A stretch of 64,000 nt of DNA from assembly GCF_000699445.3 (NCBI RefSeq), contig NC_067196.1, forward strand, positions 84,992,364 through 85,056,363. The letters are read 5' to 3'. Positions 1 through 11,900 of the stretch are shown here, piece after piece (within the stretch, counting starts at the first letter, position 1; each line of letters starts with the position of its first letter). The position numbers and the translations under genes were made by a program. The stretch is from Schistosoma haematobium (lineage: Eukaryota > Platyhelminthes > Trematoda > Strigeidida > Schistosomatidae). The notes beneath the pieces are model-generated. The model did not search any database. It saw only the letters and a program-made list of their open reading frames with translations, and had not been told where the DNA came from.

Positions 1-181
1 TAATATGTTGAAATATAGTTTTTAGCCTATTTGTTAACATTAGTTAACGTCTGCCCATCTTGTTTTTTTTCTTTTCACTTACGCCGATTTATATCAGTCT
101 CAAAATTGTTGCTTTATAGAATAATTTCACTGGTTGAAATCATGGGTCAATTGAAGCTAGACCACCATGGAAAACCTGGAA

Positions 182-226
182 GCACTGGACGGCCGTTTCG
201 TCTTAGTTTGGGACTTTTCAGCAGTG
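182..226 (-). ncRNA. mutated hammerhead motif on reverse strand
   Basis: Read on the minus strand the motif has stem I cactg/cagtg, stem II GTCCC..., GAAAC and the GTC site, but the core box reads CTGAAAA instead of CTGANGA. The invariant G8 is lost, so cleavage is not expected. Confidence 0.6.
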
Positions 227-482
227 AAATTTCTAAAATCTCCACAAAACCCCTTCTGATAATCATCATCTGCTCACTAGTGACTGACTTCAAGAGATAC
301 TCCTGGAGTTCTAGTAAGAAGCTGTTACCAATGAAGTTCAACCAGGTCTGTTGTGAGATATCAACTCACTGAAGACAATGGTGTACGGTGGATGCCAGAT
401 CAGTGGTGTAGTTGGTTAAGCGTCTGGTGCGAGAGTGATAGGTTCTGGGTTTGAATCTCGCGGGGTGCGGGGTCGTGGATGC

Positions 483-528
483 GCACTTCTGAGGAGTCCC
501 ATACTAGGATGAAACGGCCGTCCAGTGC
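483..528 (+). ncRNA. hammerhead ribozyme motif, type I
   Basis: Core boxes CTGAGGA (489-495) and GAAAC (511-515) are followed by a GTC cleavage triplet at 520-522. Stem I is gcactt against cagtgc with one terminal mismatch. Stem II is GTCC against GGAT. Position 7 of the core tolerates any base, so CTGAGGA is an acceptable core. Likely active or nearly so; not folded computationally. Confidence 0.7.
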
Positions 529-627
529 TTCCAGGTTTTCCATGGTGGTCTAGCTTCAATTGACCCATGATTTCAACCAGTGAAATTTGGAAATTTTCTA
601 CAAAACCCCTTCTGATATAGAATAATT

Positions 628-1280
628 GTATAGTAGCTAGTCATGGCAAGTTAAATAAGTATACAATTCAAGACTTAAATAACTGTTTTTAAACATTACA
701 TAGTTAATTCAATTGACTCAGGTTCAATTCAATATTCAAGAAACTTCTGTTATTTCATCTTGTTAGCAACAATTTTAAACATTCTGAACAATATACAGGA
801 GTAATTATATTGTGCATTTTATGTGATGAATGATTTAAGTTACTTATTCTAATTCGCTCGGTTGACTAAAATTAATGTAGGTTATTTTAGGAATACAATT
901 TTTGTATTTGAATAAGAAAAAGCGAATTCAGAGATGAAAATTTTCTTTGAATTCGATGATTCTCATTTTTACTTGCAGTTCAATGATTCAGAAACAATTT
1001 TTCAACATTCAACTTGCAATTTTATTTTTTTCTTCATATAAAAACATATTCACAGCTAATCTCAATCATTAATAACTCAATCTTCCACATGCATACACAC
1101 ATACACAATTCGTTCGTTCATTTAACTCAACATCATGAACTTTCCACATGATTCGCATTTAAATAACTGATGCTAGGCCATTTACTAACGTCAACATCCA
1201 AATATGATTGGATTAGCATAGTATAGATTTGATTTGATTGTTAAAACGCTATATATTTCTTTGATGATTTTGATTTTGAT
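628..1280. other. no gene seen
   Basis: AT-rich sequence without a convincing ORF, RNA gene or recognised repeat. Confidence 0.5.
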
Positions 1281-1287
1281 TATTATC

Positions 1288-1322
1288 CTGAAGAAGTCCA
1301 GACAAGTTTGCTGGACGAAACG
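1288..1322 (+). repeat. PLE-type 3' hairpin (hammerhead-like boxes)
   Basis: CTGAAGA is followed by an inverted pair GTCCAG/CTGGAC and then GAAACG. The same order of boxes (CTGANGA, stem, CGAAA) recurs beside Penelope-like debris elsewhere in the window, so this is probably the 3' end of a decayed PLE. One extra A between core and stem II makes a functional hammerhead doubtful. Confidence 0.45.
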
Positions 1323-1839
1323 TTGTAATTATTTTAGATTTCAATCGCCAAGATCATTTCAAATATAATTTTCATATATAATGACTTATCTATACTCGGC
1401 GCCCAATTTTTGTCAAACTATTCTTTCTAATATTGAAGAATATTCGTATAAATTGAAAAGATTAGTGTTAGACTATATAAATTACAATCTTCTATGGAGT
1501 TTCTTCAGTACACTAGTATTTGACTAATGCTTCATTTGAGCTAACTTGTAAAATTATGTAGATTACTTTAAATGAGATTTCGGTGGAATTTTATTACCGC
1601 TACATCTTTGAACGGTTTATCAGCAAATCAGAAGTGTTTAGTTAAGGATTAATTTACGATCAAAATGTAGTAAAATTATGATAGATTAATCGTCCCAGCA
1701 TGGTAAGTAATAAAGAAAGGTTATAATTAACGATTGAGTGTCCGGTAAGAGTTATGATTTAGGGTTAAGAGCCAGAGTTTAGGAGTTCTGAGGTTGAGAG
1801 TTAGATCTAAGAGTCTTAGAGCTAGAATATGATATATTA

Positions 1840-2345
1840 TTATTTGTTAAAACCCATAAACATTGGTACAACAGGGCACCAAATAGATATGCGCCACAGA
1901 AATCACTCAATTTTTTTAAGGGTGCCCTAACCGAAGCGGGTGGTTTTCTTAGGGGGCCACATCCGGAGCCTTCGACATGAAGGTCTAATACACAAGGCAG
2001 TGGAGCAAAATGAGATGTAGTCCCACGGTAGCCGGTGACCAACAATTAGTTCATACGCCATCTGTTCTCTCAGGATACTGGGGCCCATGTACACCGTTGG
2101 TTTGGAATCATGGTTTCCCAACTCCACTAGGTGGACTCACCGTGTCAACCGGCCTGGTTGAAGCTCCGGACATTCGCTTTTCGTCCTCCCAATTTCGTAA
2201 ACAACATCCGGGCCACGAGAAGGCAGTGAGTAGGACTTCCCTGGTAGTGGTTGTATGCACGTGGCCACGTGAGAGCATTTGGAGAGGGAGAGTTGACTCT
2301 CCCCACTTTCCGCCGTACCAGGGCATTTGGGGTCAGAATATGTGA
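1840..2345 (-). mobile_element. short non-LTR element copy (family B2)
   Basis: The same roughly 500-bp sequence occurs on the minus strand at 47836-48370 and on the plus strand at 43985-44505 and 50579-50953. Read in its own sense it ends in a conserved tail (gtgccctnttgtaccaat...) and an A/T-rich simple repeat, here at the low-coordinate end. The extreme 3' tail resembles that of the RT-bearing element at 62085-64000, so it may be a 5'-truncated or non-autonomous relative. No intact ORF. Confidence 0.6.
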
Positions 2346-2589
2346 TAAGCGTTTGAAAATACCCTACAATCACAAGAGCAGCCTTGAATATACCCTGAAT
2401 TATGCGACGCACGCTCAGATAGCAATTGGGTATAGAGTACGGATTTCTAATAAGTTAGCTTACTTAAAATGTCAAATTCACTGAATGATCGCATAGAAGT
2501 TATTCTTAACAAGTTTAAGCACTTTAGAAACTAATTATAGGCAAATGTTACGTATCCGGGATCTGTTATTACTAACTTATTATGTGTTA

Positions 2590-3540
2590 ATTGGATAGAT
2601 AAATTTGGTTTGTGGGATCTACCGTTGAATACACCGAAAGTAGAATCCCAGCCATGGCTAGAGACGAACAAGTCTTAGGTCCGAGTACACATCGATTATA
2701 CTAGACCAATAAACGGATAATATTTTCTCGTTGTGATAGATTCATACTCTTAATGGCCCGAAATCTATGCTGTACAAAGACCATCCACATCTGGAACACT
2801 GTTACATCTCAGTCAACTATTTGATAGATTTGGAACACCTAATGTTTCGGTTTCGGATAACGGAACGTAATTTACGTCGTCAGTGTTTGTGGAATTTTGC
2901 AAACAAACTGAAATCGAACATATTAGAACCCTACCGTATCATCCGCAGGCAAATGGTCAAGGAGAAAATTGTGTTGATATTCATAAGCGAGTTCTCTTAA
3001 AGATGGGGGAGAAGAAAACGTAGAAGAGGCTCTGCAACAGATTCTAATCTCAAATACAATTACACCTGGTCCTACCTGTCAAGATAGAAAATCGCTAGCC
3101 GAAATAATATTTGGCCGACTAATTAGGACACTTTTTTGGTGTTTTGATCCCGAAAGACAGAACGAGTGGACAACAAAATAATAAGAAAGGGAATCGCCCG
3201 AAGATTCGAGAATTTATGCACGTGATTTCTGGCTAGGATAGACAAAATGGGCACTTGGGTGCTTAAAAAATAGACATGGGAAAGTATTGTATGAAACGAT
3301 GGTTGAAAATACAATATATATTAGACATATAAATCAATTGCGAGATAGAAAAAAATGTTTGCCAATGGAAATATTATGTGATACATTTAATATTCCACCA
3401 CCATCACAAGTTGAAATGAGAAGAAATCAGAAGCTAACCGAAAGTCAGTAAGAGAACGGAAACAAACTAATTTTTTTAAATAAACCGAAAAGTGACGTCA
3501 TACGATCATACTTCTCGAGGGTGGTGATGTGTAGATTAGT
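2590..3540 (+). pseudogene. LTR-retrotransposon integrase remnant
   Basis: Conceptual translation, with stops and frameshifts, gives an integrase core: a HIDY...FLVVIDSYS-like first Asp block near 2690-2760, FGTPNVSVSDNGT (second Asp block) near 2833-2875, then a LPYHPQANGQ-like block with the Glu near 2930-2965. A later piece near 3320-3450 (RHINQLRDRKKCLPME-like) resembles the C-terminal end of Gypsy-type integrases. Stop codons interrupt every frame, so it is dead. The family (Gypsy/Metaviridae-like) is inferred from the motif spacing. Confidence 0.7.
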
Positions 3541-4317
3541 AGATAGTCTGGCAGGAGTTAGATGAATTATATATTCTCCTATTTTTTATTATTATTGTGA
3601 TTGTGTTGAATTGTGTCGGCTCTATGTCTGTTTTTGGTACGTTCTAGTCAGATTAATCACGTGTTCTTGATCTGAGTTGAGTTGAAGTCCTGTAGAATAG
3701 ACACTGAGAGGGAATCTAGTATAGATATTCGTCTAAGGTAAATTAATGTCCCATTCGTAAAGATGAAGAGAATCCGAGCACTATAACATGAAGTGTCATT
3801 TAAAAAGCTATAGAGGTTAATTTTATGAAGTTTTAAAAGCGTTTGTTTTATGGAACCAATTTAACCTGCTTCCTCGAGTATGGTTGAGCAGTGCTGTGTA
3901 TGTAATATCGTCAGAAAGAAAATATTCTCTGAATAGTCTGTAAGTGTTTTGAAATTTTATTTGCTAAAATAGTAGTCTATTGTAAAACAGAATGTTGTTG
4001 AATATTAAAAAATCTTGAAGTGGTATCCTGCCATGAATTGTTTACCAAAATCAGATATTGAAAAGATGTCATGTGATAATCGGCTAGTGAAAAATGGTAA
4101 AGTGAAGATAATAGTCCATTGAACATCTAGGACGAAGAGAATAATTAGAAGTTATAATAATAGCAAACTAGTAGTTGTGAAAATAATTGGAAATGATTAA
4201 AAATAGTAATTAAAAAGATGATAGATTATAGAAGATAAAAAGGAATGTTAAGACCATGGAATTGTAAGGGACTGAATATGTTGTTTTTGTACACAAATTA
4301 TTAAGTTTAAACTGATG

Positions 4318-4486
4318 GATATGTGGTGTTTGGATTAACTAATGATTGTTTTGTACTTGTTGAATGCTCGATTTCGAATTCCAAATACAATACATTCGTT
4401 TGTGCTTGTGTCTTACTTCCTAATTCAATTGCGTTATTTCTGGAATTCTTAGTTCACACGATAATTCAAATAATTCAAACATTATA
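4318..4486 (+). repeat. 5' LTR (recognisable 3' part)
   Basis: Near-identical to 5917-6086, differing by a handful of substitutions and small indels. Followed after one base by the putative primer-binding site. Confidence 0.6.
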
Positions 4487-4497
4487 CTGGCGTTGCG

Positions 4498-5676
4498 ATG
4501 GAGCCTGCGATGAAAAAGTTAGATATTCATTCAACTTCTGAAGCTTTTGAAGATTACTTTGAAAGGTTCGAAATCTGGGCTGTGATCAAGGAAGATGATG
4601 AGAATATTAATACTGTGGCACATTTCCTCACATTCATCGAAAAAGAAGCATACAGCTTATTAAGAACTCTAGCAATGCCGGAAAAGCCCATCTTGCTTCC
4701 TTATACAACTCTCAAGGAACTGCTGCTAGACTATGTTAATTATACAAATTTCGAACGAGGTAAAAGAGGGAGATTTCGTAAAATGATTCATGAGGATATA
4801 AAAAATTCCACCACATTACGTCGTCCCAACCCAGTGCATACTCAGGGTTATGCAGACAATTCATTGAGGAGTTGCGATGCAGTTCACGAAGATGGGCACA
4901 AGTTTGGTCGGTTTTTGTCCTGTGGCATCTTCCATTCTTTTAATTCATGTAAATTTCGTAATTCTATGTGCTTTAAATGTGTTGATATGAGACATATTCA
5001 GTCAGTCTGTAATACTAATGTTCATCTTACTGCAACTAATATTAAGTCTTGTAATTCTGATTCTACTGAGTCGAGTATTCATGATGGTCATTTATCTTTA
5101 TCAACGATTTCAGAAGACAGTGCAGAGTCATATGGCAGTTCAGAGTTAAATGAAATTCAAAATTCTTGCGAGACAACAGTTCCTAATCAACCAACTTATC
5201 AGATTTCTCATGTTATTGTACCAAATGTGGCTTTTGCTAATGATTCACATATTTCTGATGAAATTTCTTACAAATCTGAAGAAAATATGTTGAGTGAACA
5301 TAATTATGATCGAAAATCTGATGTAGTCTTGATAGATGTTGATTTTTCTAACGATCCTACGCTCTGCAATGACAGTCCTAATGAATTTCATGAGAATACT
5401 TCAGAAGAATCAAATCCTGATGTCATGTCATATATTACCTATCCTCATAATGCATTTGATCCTTGTGAAAAACCTGCTCAATGCGAAGCACGAGTACTAA
5501 GTGACCTCGAGTTTTATTACATTTCGGATGATTTCATATCAACTGCTGTTTACCCTTATCACAAAAACAGCTCTAATGTTTACTCTAAACAATGTGAGAA
5601 ATATGTTTTAAATGAAGCCACATTACTCATAACTTGGGGATATAAAGATCCAACATTATTTCGTGGGGGAGGATAG
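4498..5676 (+). CDS. Gag-like protein, 392 aa
   Basis: Residues 1-110 resemble the capsid-like N-terminal region of Gypsy-type Gag proteins (EDYFERFEIWA, then a Leu-rich segment). A degenerate double zinc-knuckle follows at about 140-172: a C-H-C series in CGIFHSFNSCKF and a CFKCVDMRHIQSVC box of CCHC spacing. The remaining 220 residues are acidic and Ser/Asn/Asp-rich, with no protease (DTG/DSG) or RT motif. The ORF stops TAG exactly at the polypurine-tract/LTR border, as expected for the last codon of a retroelement. Start chosen at the ATG just after the primer-binding-like site. Intact despite being surrounded by decayed repeats. Alternative: a degenerate gag with a captured host segment. 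Confidence 0.6.
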   Translation: MEPAMKKLDIHSTSEAFEDYFERFEIWAVIKEDDENINTVAHFLTFIEKEAYSLLRTLAMPEKPILLPYTTLKELLLDYVNYTNFERGKRGRFRKMIHEDIKNSTTLRRPNPVHTQGYADNSLRSCDAVHEDGHKFGRFLSCGIFHSFNSCKFRNSMCFKCVDMRHIQSVCNTNVHLTATNIKSCNSDSTESSIHDGHLSLSTISEDSAESYGSSELNEIQNSCETTVPNQPTYQISHVIVPNVAFANDSHISDEISYKSEENMLSEHNYDRKSDVVLIDVDFSNDPTLCNDSPNEFHENTSEESNPDVMSYITYPHNAFDPCEKPAQCEARVLSDLEFYYISDDFISTAVYPYHKNSSNVYSKQCEKYVLNEATLLITWGYKDPTLFRGGG

Positions 5677-6086
5677 TGTTGAAAAATCTATGGTTTGAAT
5701 TCGAGATATTAATGATTTCAGTACAAAACCGACATGCTGGTTGTATACAATTCCAGGTGAGTCTGTTCCGATTTCGTTTGTTAATTCCAATACTAATGAG
5801 CACTTTCTAGATACTACAAAGTTTTTATCTTATACAATGTGGGACAGACTCAGGATGAACTTAACAAGAAGACGTACAACCAATTACAAACACTTATACT
5901 TCTATTTAATCTGTGGCGGATATGGTGTTTGAATTAACTAATGATTGTTTTGTACTTGTTGAATGCTCGATTTCGAATTCCAAATACAATACATTCGTTT
6001 GTGCTTGTGTCTTACTTCTTAATTCAATTGCGTTATTTCTGGGACTCTTAGTTCGTATTATAATTCAAATAATTCGAAACATTATA
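5677..6086 (+). repeat. 3' LTR
   Basis: Begins TGTTGAA immediately after the ORF stop and the polypurine-like run; its last 170 bp repeat the sequence upstream of the ORF. The first 240 bp have no clear match on the left side. Confidence 0.55.
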
Positions 6087-7500
6087 GGATAACAATAGCC
6101 TCTGGTTTACATCATTTTTGATTCGCATTCCTCTTGAGCCGATTTTTATGACTGCATGTATAATTTTGATGGAGGCTTCTGGTGAAATGGACCGACCCAA
6201 ATTCAGTAGATGCTATAATACTGAGCTTTTGACTGACTCCTGTAATTCTTTGGGAAGCTCTTGCGTTCAGTCAGATCAATGTGTCCATATGTACCAGATT
6301 ATATTGGCCATAAAAAGGGAGGCTTTTCGAAAGGCACCTCCGACTATTACTGCGCCTATGTAACTATAAATACGATTGTACAGCTTAAGTGAAATCGTCA
6401 AAAATAAAATTTCATTCGCTGAGTTTACTTCTTTTTCAATGACACAGTAGTTCAACTTCGGTATTTTTGAGTTAGTTTATTTTGTGAAGATTTAATAACT
6501 ACAATGGTAATGTATCTGCCACAAAGCAAAAGGGTTGGCAAATTTATTCTTGTCTGTTGCCGTGATTCTGAACTCTCGAGTTATTTCAAATTAATAGGAA
6601 ACAACTTAACCATTTTCAATTCTTTTTTCAGTGGTTCCCTCGTTACTTCACCAATTCATGACGGTCTGTATATTGAATCTTCGAATTTTTTTCAAAAAAT
6701 TCCCTATAACATCTATTTAAGTACCAGTCGTTGATGCAGTTTCAGTGTTATAAATGTATTAATGGTAATCAGATTGATCAGAAAGAGTAGACTTCGTCTA
6801 ATTTAATCAGCTTGTTGTCATCTAACTGTTCTTAGATTTAAGATCTGGATGGACATACGTAAAATTCTTGTTTTACGACCATATTACTCATTAGTAATCA
6901 GTGTTCGTCCCTTTTTTCTTGTACTTCATTGGTTAAATTAATAATCGATAAACTGCCTATGCCCTTATTGGTTGAAATTCACTTTATTTATGTATGTACT
7001 AATATAATTGAGGAACCATGACAATGTTCCGACTCAGATCTAAGGTGCTTGATCCAGGTAAATTCAACGGTTTATCTAGCGAATCTGATGACATATGTGC
7101 ATGTATTAATTGAATAAAGACGAATAATTGAGTGTTTTGTATTAAGCTCACTTCCAACCAGTAGACTGTGTGTGATGAATCTTTTGAGGTCATTATGAAA
7201 ATGGTTGAGGATAGACATTTGACAGCTTGTAAACTCCTGCCAAATGTTATAGCATCATATATTAACCATCCACTCCATTTACATCTTTCCCTTTGTATTT
7301 CTACCACTAGGACGAGATGCCGATAAATCAGAGTCCATGTAAACAAACAAAGGTGTAAAAGCTCTACAACATCTTATCTAACAAATATTTTATGCGCTGA
7401 ACAGGTTATAAGTGCTGGCGTAGTCAATAATTTGCATTCCTTAACATGTCTCTAACTGAACGTTATACAGATTCTTGTCCTATTAAGAAACACTTCATTT
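6087..7500. other. no gene recognised
   Basis: Short ORFs only (for example 6118-6363, 81 codons; 6999-7346 minus, 115 codons). None has a motif or splice context that I recognise. Confidence 0.45.
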
Positions 7501-7504
7501 AATT

Positions 7505-7595
7505 TCAGTTAAGATTTGGAGAAACTTTTTAAAACATATGCTGAGAATTCCACATTATACCAAACATATAATATCGAACCAATTCATTATTAAAA

Positions 7596-7626
<31 letters not shown>

Positions 7627-7660
7627 TACAGCGATCCCATTCATATCTTTTAATGTGTTG
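7505..7660 (+). repeat. partial R1 repeat ending in (AAT)n
   Basis: The stretch around atgctgagaattcca resembles the 3' part of the R1 repeat at 12540-12930 and 52203-52440. It runs into an AAT trinucleotide run at 7600-7628. Confidence 0.4.
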
Positions 7661-7979
7661 GTCAGTTACATGTGTCCATATACATATACTTACTATCTGC
7701 CCTATCTTTTATTTATCAAAGTCCGAGGCTAAGAATCAGATTATCGATATAGTAAAATGAGAAAAGGGAAAGAAAAGAAGACCTGGAAGTCTATTTCATT
7801 TCTTTATTTTATCATAACACAACCTTCAGAAGACAAAACTGAAATTACCAACATCTAAATGACGTCAATTTTCTGATAAAATAGAAATATATATACACTT
7901 TTTATCATAAATATTTTATAATAAGAGAAAGTAGATCCATATTATGAATGCATTCAATTGACTTCCCATTGTTTCAATA

Positions 7980-8697
7980 CAGAAGGAATAATATTTATAG
8001 TAGATTAATATGAATTCATTTATTTCGTGAATTTTTTCCAGTTGATTACAATCTACAAACAAGGTTATTAATTGTCAAGGAAACAACACAGATACACATA
8101 CTCCATGTCAGAATGGTATTGAATAAAATTGGATTTGATACCTAATTTAGTAAATAATCAATGATTGCTGAAGAACCATTCAAACATTAATTTATTTGTA
8201 AGCTAAATATATAAATATTCTAAGAGGAAAAACTGTGAATAGCATAGAAGTCCTAAGGGGGAAACAGTAATGTTATCACTTCTTATCCACAATATTAAAT
8301 ATATCCCCCCAAAAAGAAGTTTTACATTGGTTTTCAGGAGAACTGGACACCATTCAGGTATATTACAATTACATAAGTAATGGATACTCAAATAGATCAG
8401 TTAAATCTTTCATTTCTATAAATTCTGCTTCCATACTCTTCTCGGTTTTATGGAATATTTACATGTTTAATTTACAAATAAATTAATGTTTGAATGTTTC
8501 TTCAGCAATCATTGATTATTCACTAAATTAAGTATCAAATCCAACTTGATTCAATACCATTCAGACGTAGAGTATGTGTATCTGTGTTGTTTCCTTGACG
8601 ATTAGTAGCCTTGTTTTTAGATTGTAATAATCTAGAATCATCAGAAAATACATGAATTCATATTATCCTACTACAAATATTGTTGCTTCTATATTAT
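7980..8697. repeat. divergent inverted repeat, about 225-bp arms
   Basis: Left arm 7980-8203 matches the reverse complement of 8463-8697 with scattered differences and small indels; the spacer is about 260 bp. The outer arm ends carry a tatgaattcat block next to a tttcgt/cagaaa box that resembles the terminal region of the PLE at 54570-58190. Probably an old PLE with inverted terminal copies, though no coding sequence remains between the arms. Confidence 0.6.
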
Positions 8698-8933
8698 TGG
8701 GGAAAACCGTATGAACTAGTTACCTTGAGTTAGTTAATAGGCAACTTTATTCATAAGCTGTATAACATTGGAATTGTCGTTGTATTTTTTTTTCTGAGTG
8801 GAAGTGACAAAATTCTAAAGAGAAAATTACTGAAGGAAATAGAATCAGCAATCGAATGACAATAAGTATTGCTTTTTCGCTATGAATGTAGTGATTACAC
8901 AGGTCTTTTGATATATATATATACATATTACTA

Positions 8934-11900
8934 TCACAGGGTTTCAATTATTTGTGTACAAAAAATAGACTTTTGTTCGTTTTTATCTACTAATACATTC
9001 GATGTTGATCCCGATGGTGTTATAAACCAGTTTTCATTATTTGAAATGAAATGTTTTCCATCATTATCACTTGTTGATATGCCGGGTATGGATACAGTTG
9101 AGTTTTTTCCAATAGTATTAATGGGCGAATTATTTGGTGTTATTGGTAATTGAACTGTTACTTCATTTGTATTTAGTTTATTTGTTACAATTTGTATCAT
9201 TCTATTATCATTGATTTGGGGATTGTCGTCTGTAGTATTATTGTTGTTTTCATTTTCATTAACAACAGGATGCATAGAAGTAAATGACTTTTGTTCATAT
9301 TCTTTAAGTAAAGGACTTTTTATTTCGAAATAAGAACTGGGATTGTTACTCTGTAATCGATTATTATTATTATTATCCATTTGAGTATATTCTGGTATAT
9401 GATGTCTGAAATGAATAAGACTGGATTCGGTCAATGATATACTGATAGGTTTAATAAAATCATTATTATTTAACTCATCATTATTTGAATCCAATGAAGT
9501 TAACTGGTTTGAATTATTGCTTTCTAGTATACTATTCTGGCGAATCCCATCATTTATATTATTACTATTATTATTAGAGTCAATGTTATTATTAAGTGTA
9601 GGTGTATTAGCGATGTTATTAGTAGTAGTTATTATTGTTGTTGTATTTGTTGTACTACTTGTAGTAGTAGTAGTGTCATCTTTAAATGAAACAGTCCTTT
9701 TACTTTCCATGATTGGGTTAGGAAGAATAGATTCTGAGGTCTTTTGAATTTTTATATTATTCATAGTTGATTCATTATTGTTGTTATTACTGTGATTAAT
9801 ATCATTTGTAATGTCAGTATTAATACTATAAGTAACAGGTTTTGTGATAGAATTTAGCATGTTATCTTTTTCAATTATTATTGTATTATCAGTTTCAATA
9901 TTTTTCAGTGTATTCTCCCAATCTTCTAATTGTTGTTTAGATATATTCATTTCATTATCCTCTTTAACTTCAGAAGGAATATTCAATTTGATATTCTTAT
10001 CTTTCATTTTTCCTAACTTATCTGATGTTGATGATGATGATTTATAACAAGTGGATAATGATAATGGTGAAGATGATATCATTTTATTATAATTACAAGG
10101 TTCCTGTTTTCGAATGGACGTTTTCTTTGATGAATTAGAACGACAATGATAATGAATATGTTGATTTTGAACATGTTCCTGTGGCAAATGATGATGATGA
10201 TGATGATGATGATGTGAATGTGGATGTGGATGATGAAGATGATGTTGTTCATAGTAATGATGATGGTGATGATGATGATGGTGATGTTGATAATGAGGGT
10301 GTGAATAATGACAGAAATGAGGTACTTTATTAGAGTTTAATAAATTATTTTCTTCTTCATCATCGTCATTATCATCATCATGAATATCACCGACTTTTTT
10401 ATGTCCAATTAATAATAATTCACCTTTTTGATTGAAATACATTTTTCTTTCAGACTGTTTTATTTTATAGGCACGTGATTTCAAAATAGAAAATATCATA
10501 ATAGATAGAAGTAATGCTATAACAATCCCTATTAAACTACATAAAACTGCTGTCCAATGTAAAAATCGAGTGAATGTTACTTGACATTTCATTTCAGCAA
10601 CATATTCATTATCGAGTTTTGGAATATTAATTGATGATTGTTGTCGATGAGATCGACTTAGAAATGAGATATTTTGATAAGATATCATTGGATTATTGAT
10701 TTTCTGTTTATATTGTAAATTATCAGACATATTATTTATGATATTAGTTTTGTTCTGATGATGAATAGATGATTTAAATGTTGGTGTTAATGTCGCTATT
10801 GTTCCATTACTTTGAATATACAATGATGGTGATGATGATGATGATGACGATGGTATTGAAGAACTAACAAATCTTTTACGAGTAACACGAAAACATATTA
10901 AGTACTTTGTATCAGGATGAAGATTAGTTAAATCAAATTCTTTAATTTGATAGTCTTGTATTATTTCTTGACCGATTAGATCAACATCCAGATCATTATA
11001 ATATAGGATCTAATGGATAAAGAAAAAGAAAGGTGAGGGAAATGAAGCTTCTTTTATGTATTTAAAGCAAATTATTTCTATTTGTAAAGATTTGAATCCC
11101 TTCGTTATCTACATCAATATTGAAAACGACAAAGTTTAAATTTCTATAAATTTATCTCCGTGTTGCACAAGCTAGTAGTTAGCTAAGCTCAGTAATTTGG
11201 AGTACATAATGCGTAGGATGCTTGAAGTGATACACCCAGTTGTCAAATTCCGAATTGAACAAAACGCACCTCGTGGATTCAACTTTACTTAAAGCAAAAT
11301 AGTTTACTAAATTACAAGAACTATATATGACTGACAATCAGTATAACTTTACTTTTTATGTAACATTAACTTTTGTTACCAAAATAAGTGAAGTTGTCGA
11401 TGGGTTCGACTGCTTCACTCCCTAGCCTTAGTTCAGTTGTTGAGGCAGGCCAGTCCTGAAGCAACAACTTGTATTTAGAGGGGGAGAAAAGCATTCCAAA
11501 CATCCTGGCATTGTTTGTCAGTGCTTTTAAAAGACTGCATTTTATCAGCGTCTTCACCAAACAGGACTATATCATCTGCGTATTCTAAGTTCACAAGTGA
11601 ACCTCCTGGTAGGAAATCAATACCCGAAAATTCAGTCGATGAGAGCGTTATTTCCATCAGTATGTCTATGATGAAGTTAAACAAAAATGGAGAAAGTGGA
11701 CAGCCTTGACGGATACCACTTGAGGTTGCAAAAGCAGATTGTATACCTTTCATACTCTATCAATAAATTGCTGTTTATGCAAAATTTGAGAATGTTAGTA
11801 GTTGAACAATCTTGAATTCTATTAGTATTCTGAAACTTATTTCATTTTTATTATAACTGAAAATTGTGTGACGTTATTTTGTTGAAAAAGTTGAAGTAAT

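Larger units (their letters stand above)
127..615 (+). mobile_element. tRNA-derived SINE with hammerhead, inverted 5' partial copy
   Basis: The main unit (about 260-615) has a tRNA-like head with box A near 402-415 and box B near 449-460 (gtttgaatctc), then a hammerhead-like motif, then a 3' end finishing ccccttctga. Its 5' side is an inverted copy of its own 3' part (127-226), including a second, reverse-strand hammerhead. The whole is flanked by tatagaataatt at 115-126 and 616-627, a 12-bp target-site duplication, so both pieces arrived in one event. An unrelated-looking ORF across 31-372 is a by-product of the repeat. Confidence 0.8.
4318..6086 (+). mobile_element. gag-only LTR retrotransposon
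   Basis: A 392-codon ORF lies between two copies of the same roughly 170-bp sequence (4318-4486 and 5917-6086). Right after the first copy is a TGG-starting primer-binding-site-like sequence (tggcgttgcgatgg, 4488). Just before the second is a purine run (gtgggggagga, 5663-5673) like a polypurine tract, and the putative 3' LTR opens with TG at 5677. No protease, RT or integrase lies between the repeats, so the unit must borrow pol in trans. The left LTR appears shorter than the right; its 5' limit is uncertain (perhaps 4246). Confidence 0.65.

Noticed and set aside
31..372. 113-aa plus-strand ORF near the window start
   Set aside because: Runs across a hammerhead SINE and its TSD; no protein motif.
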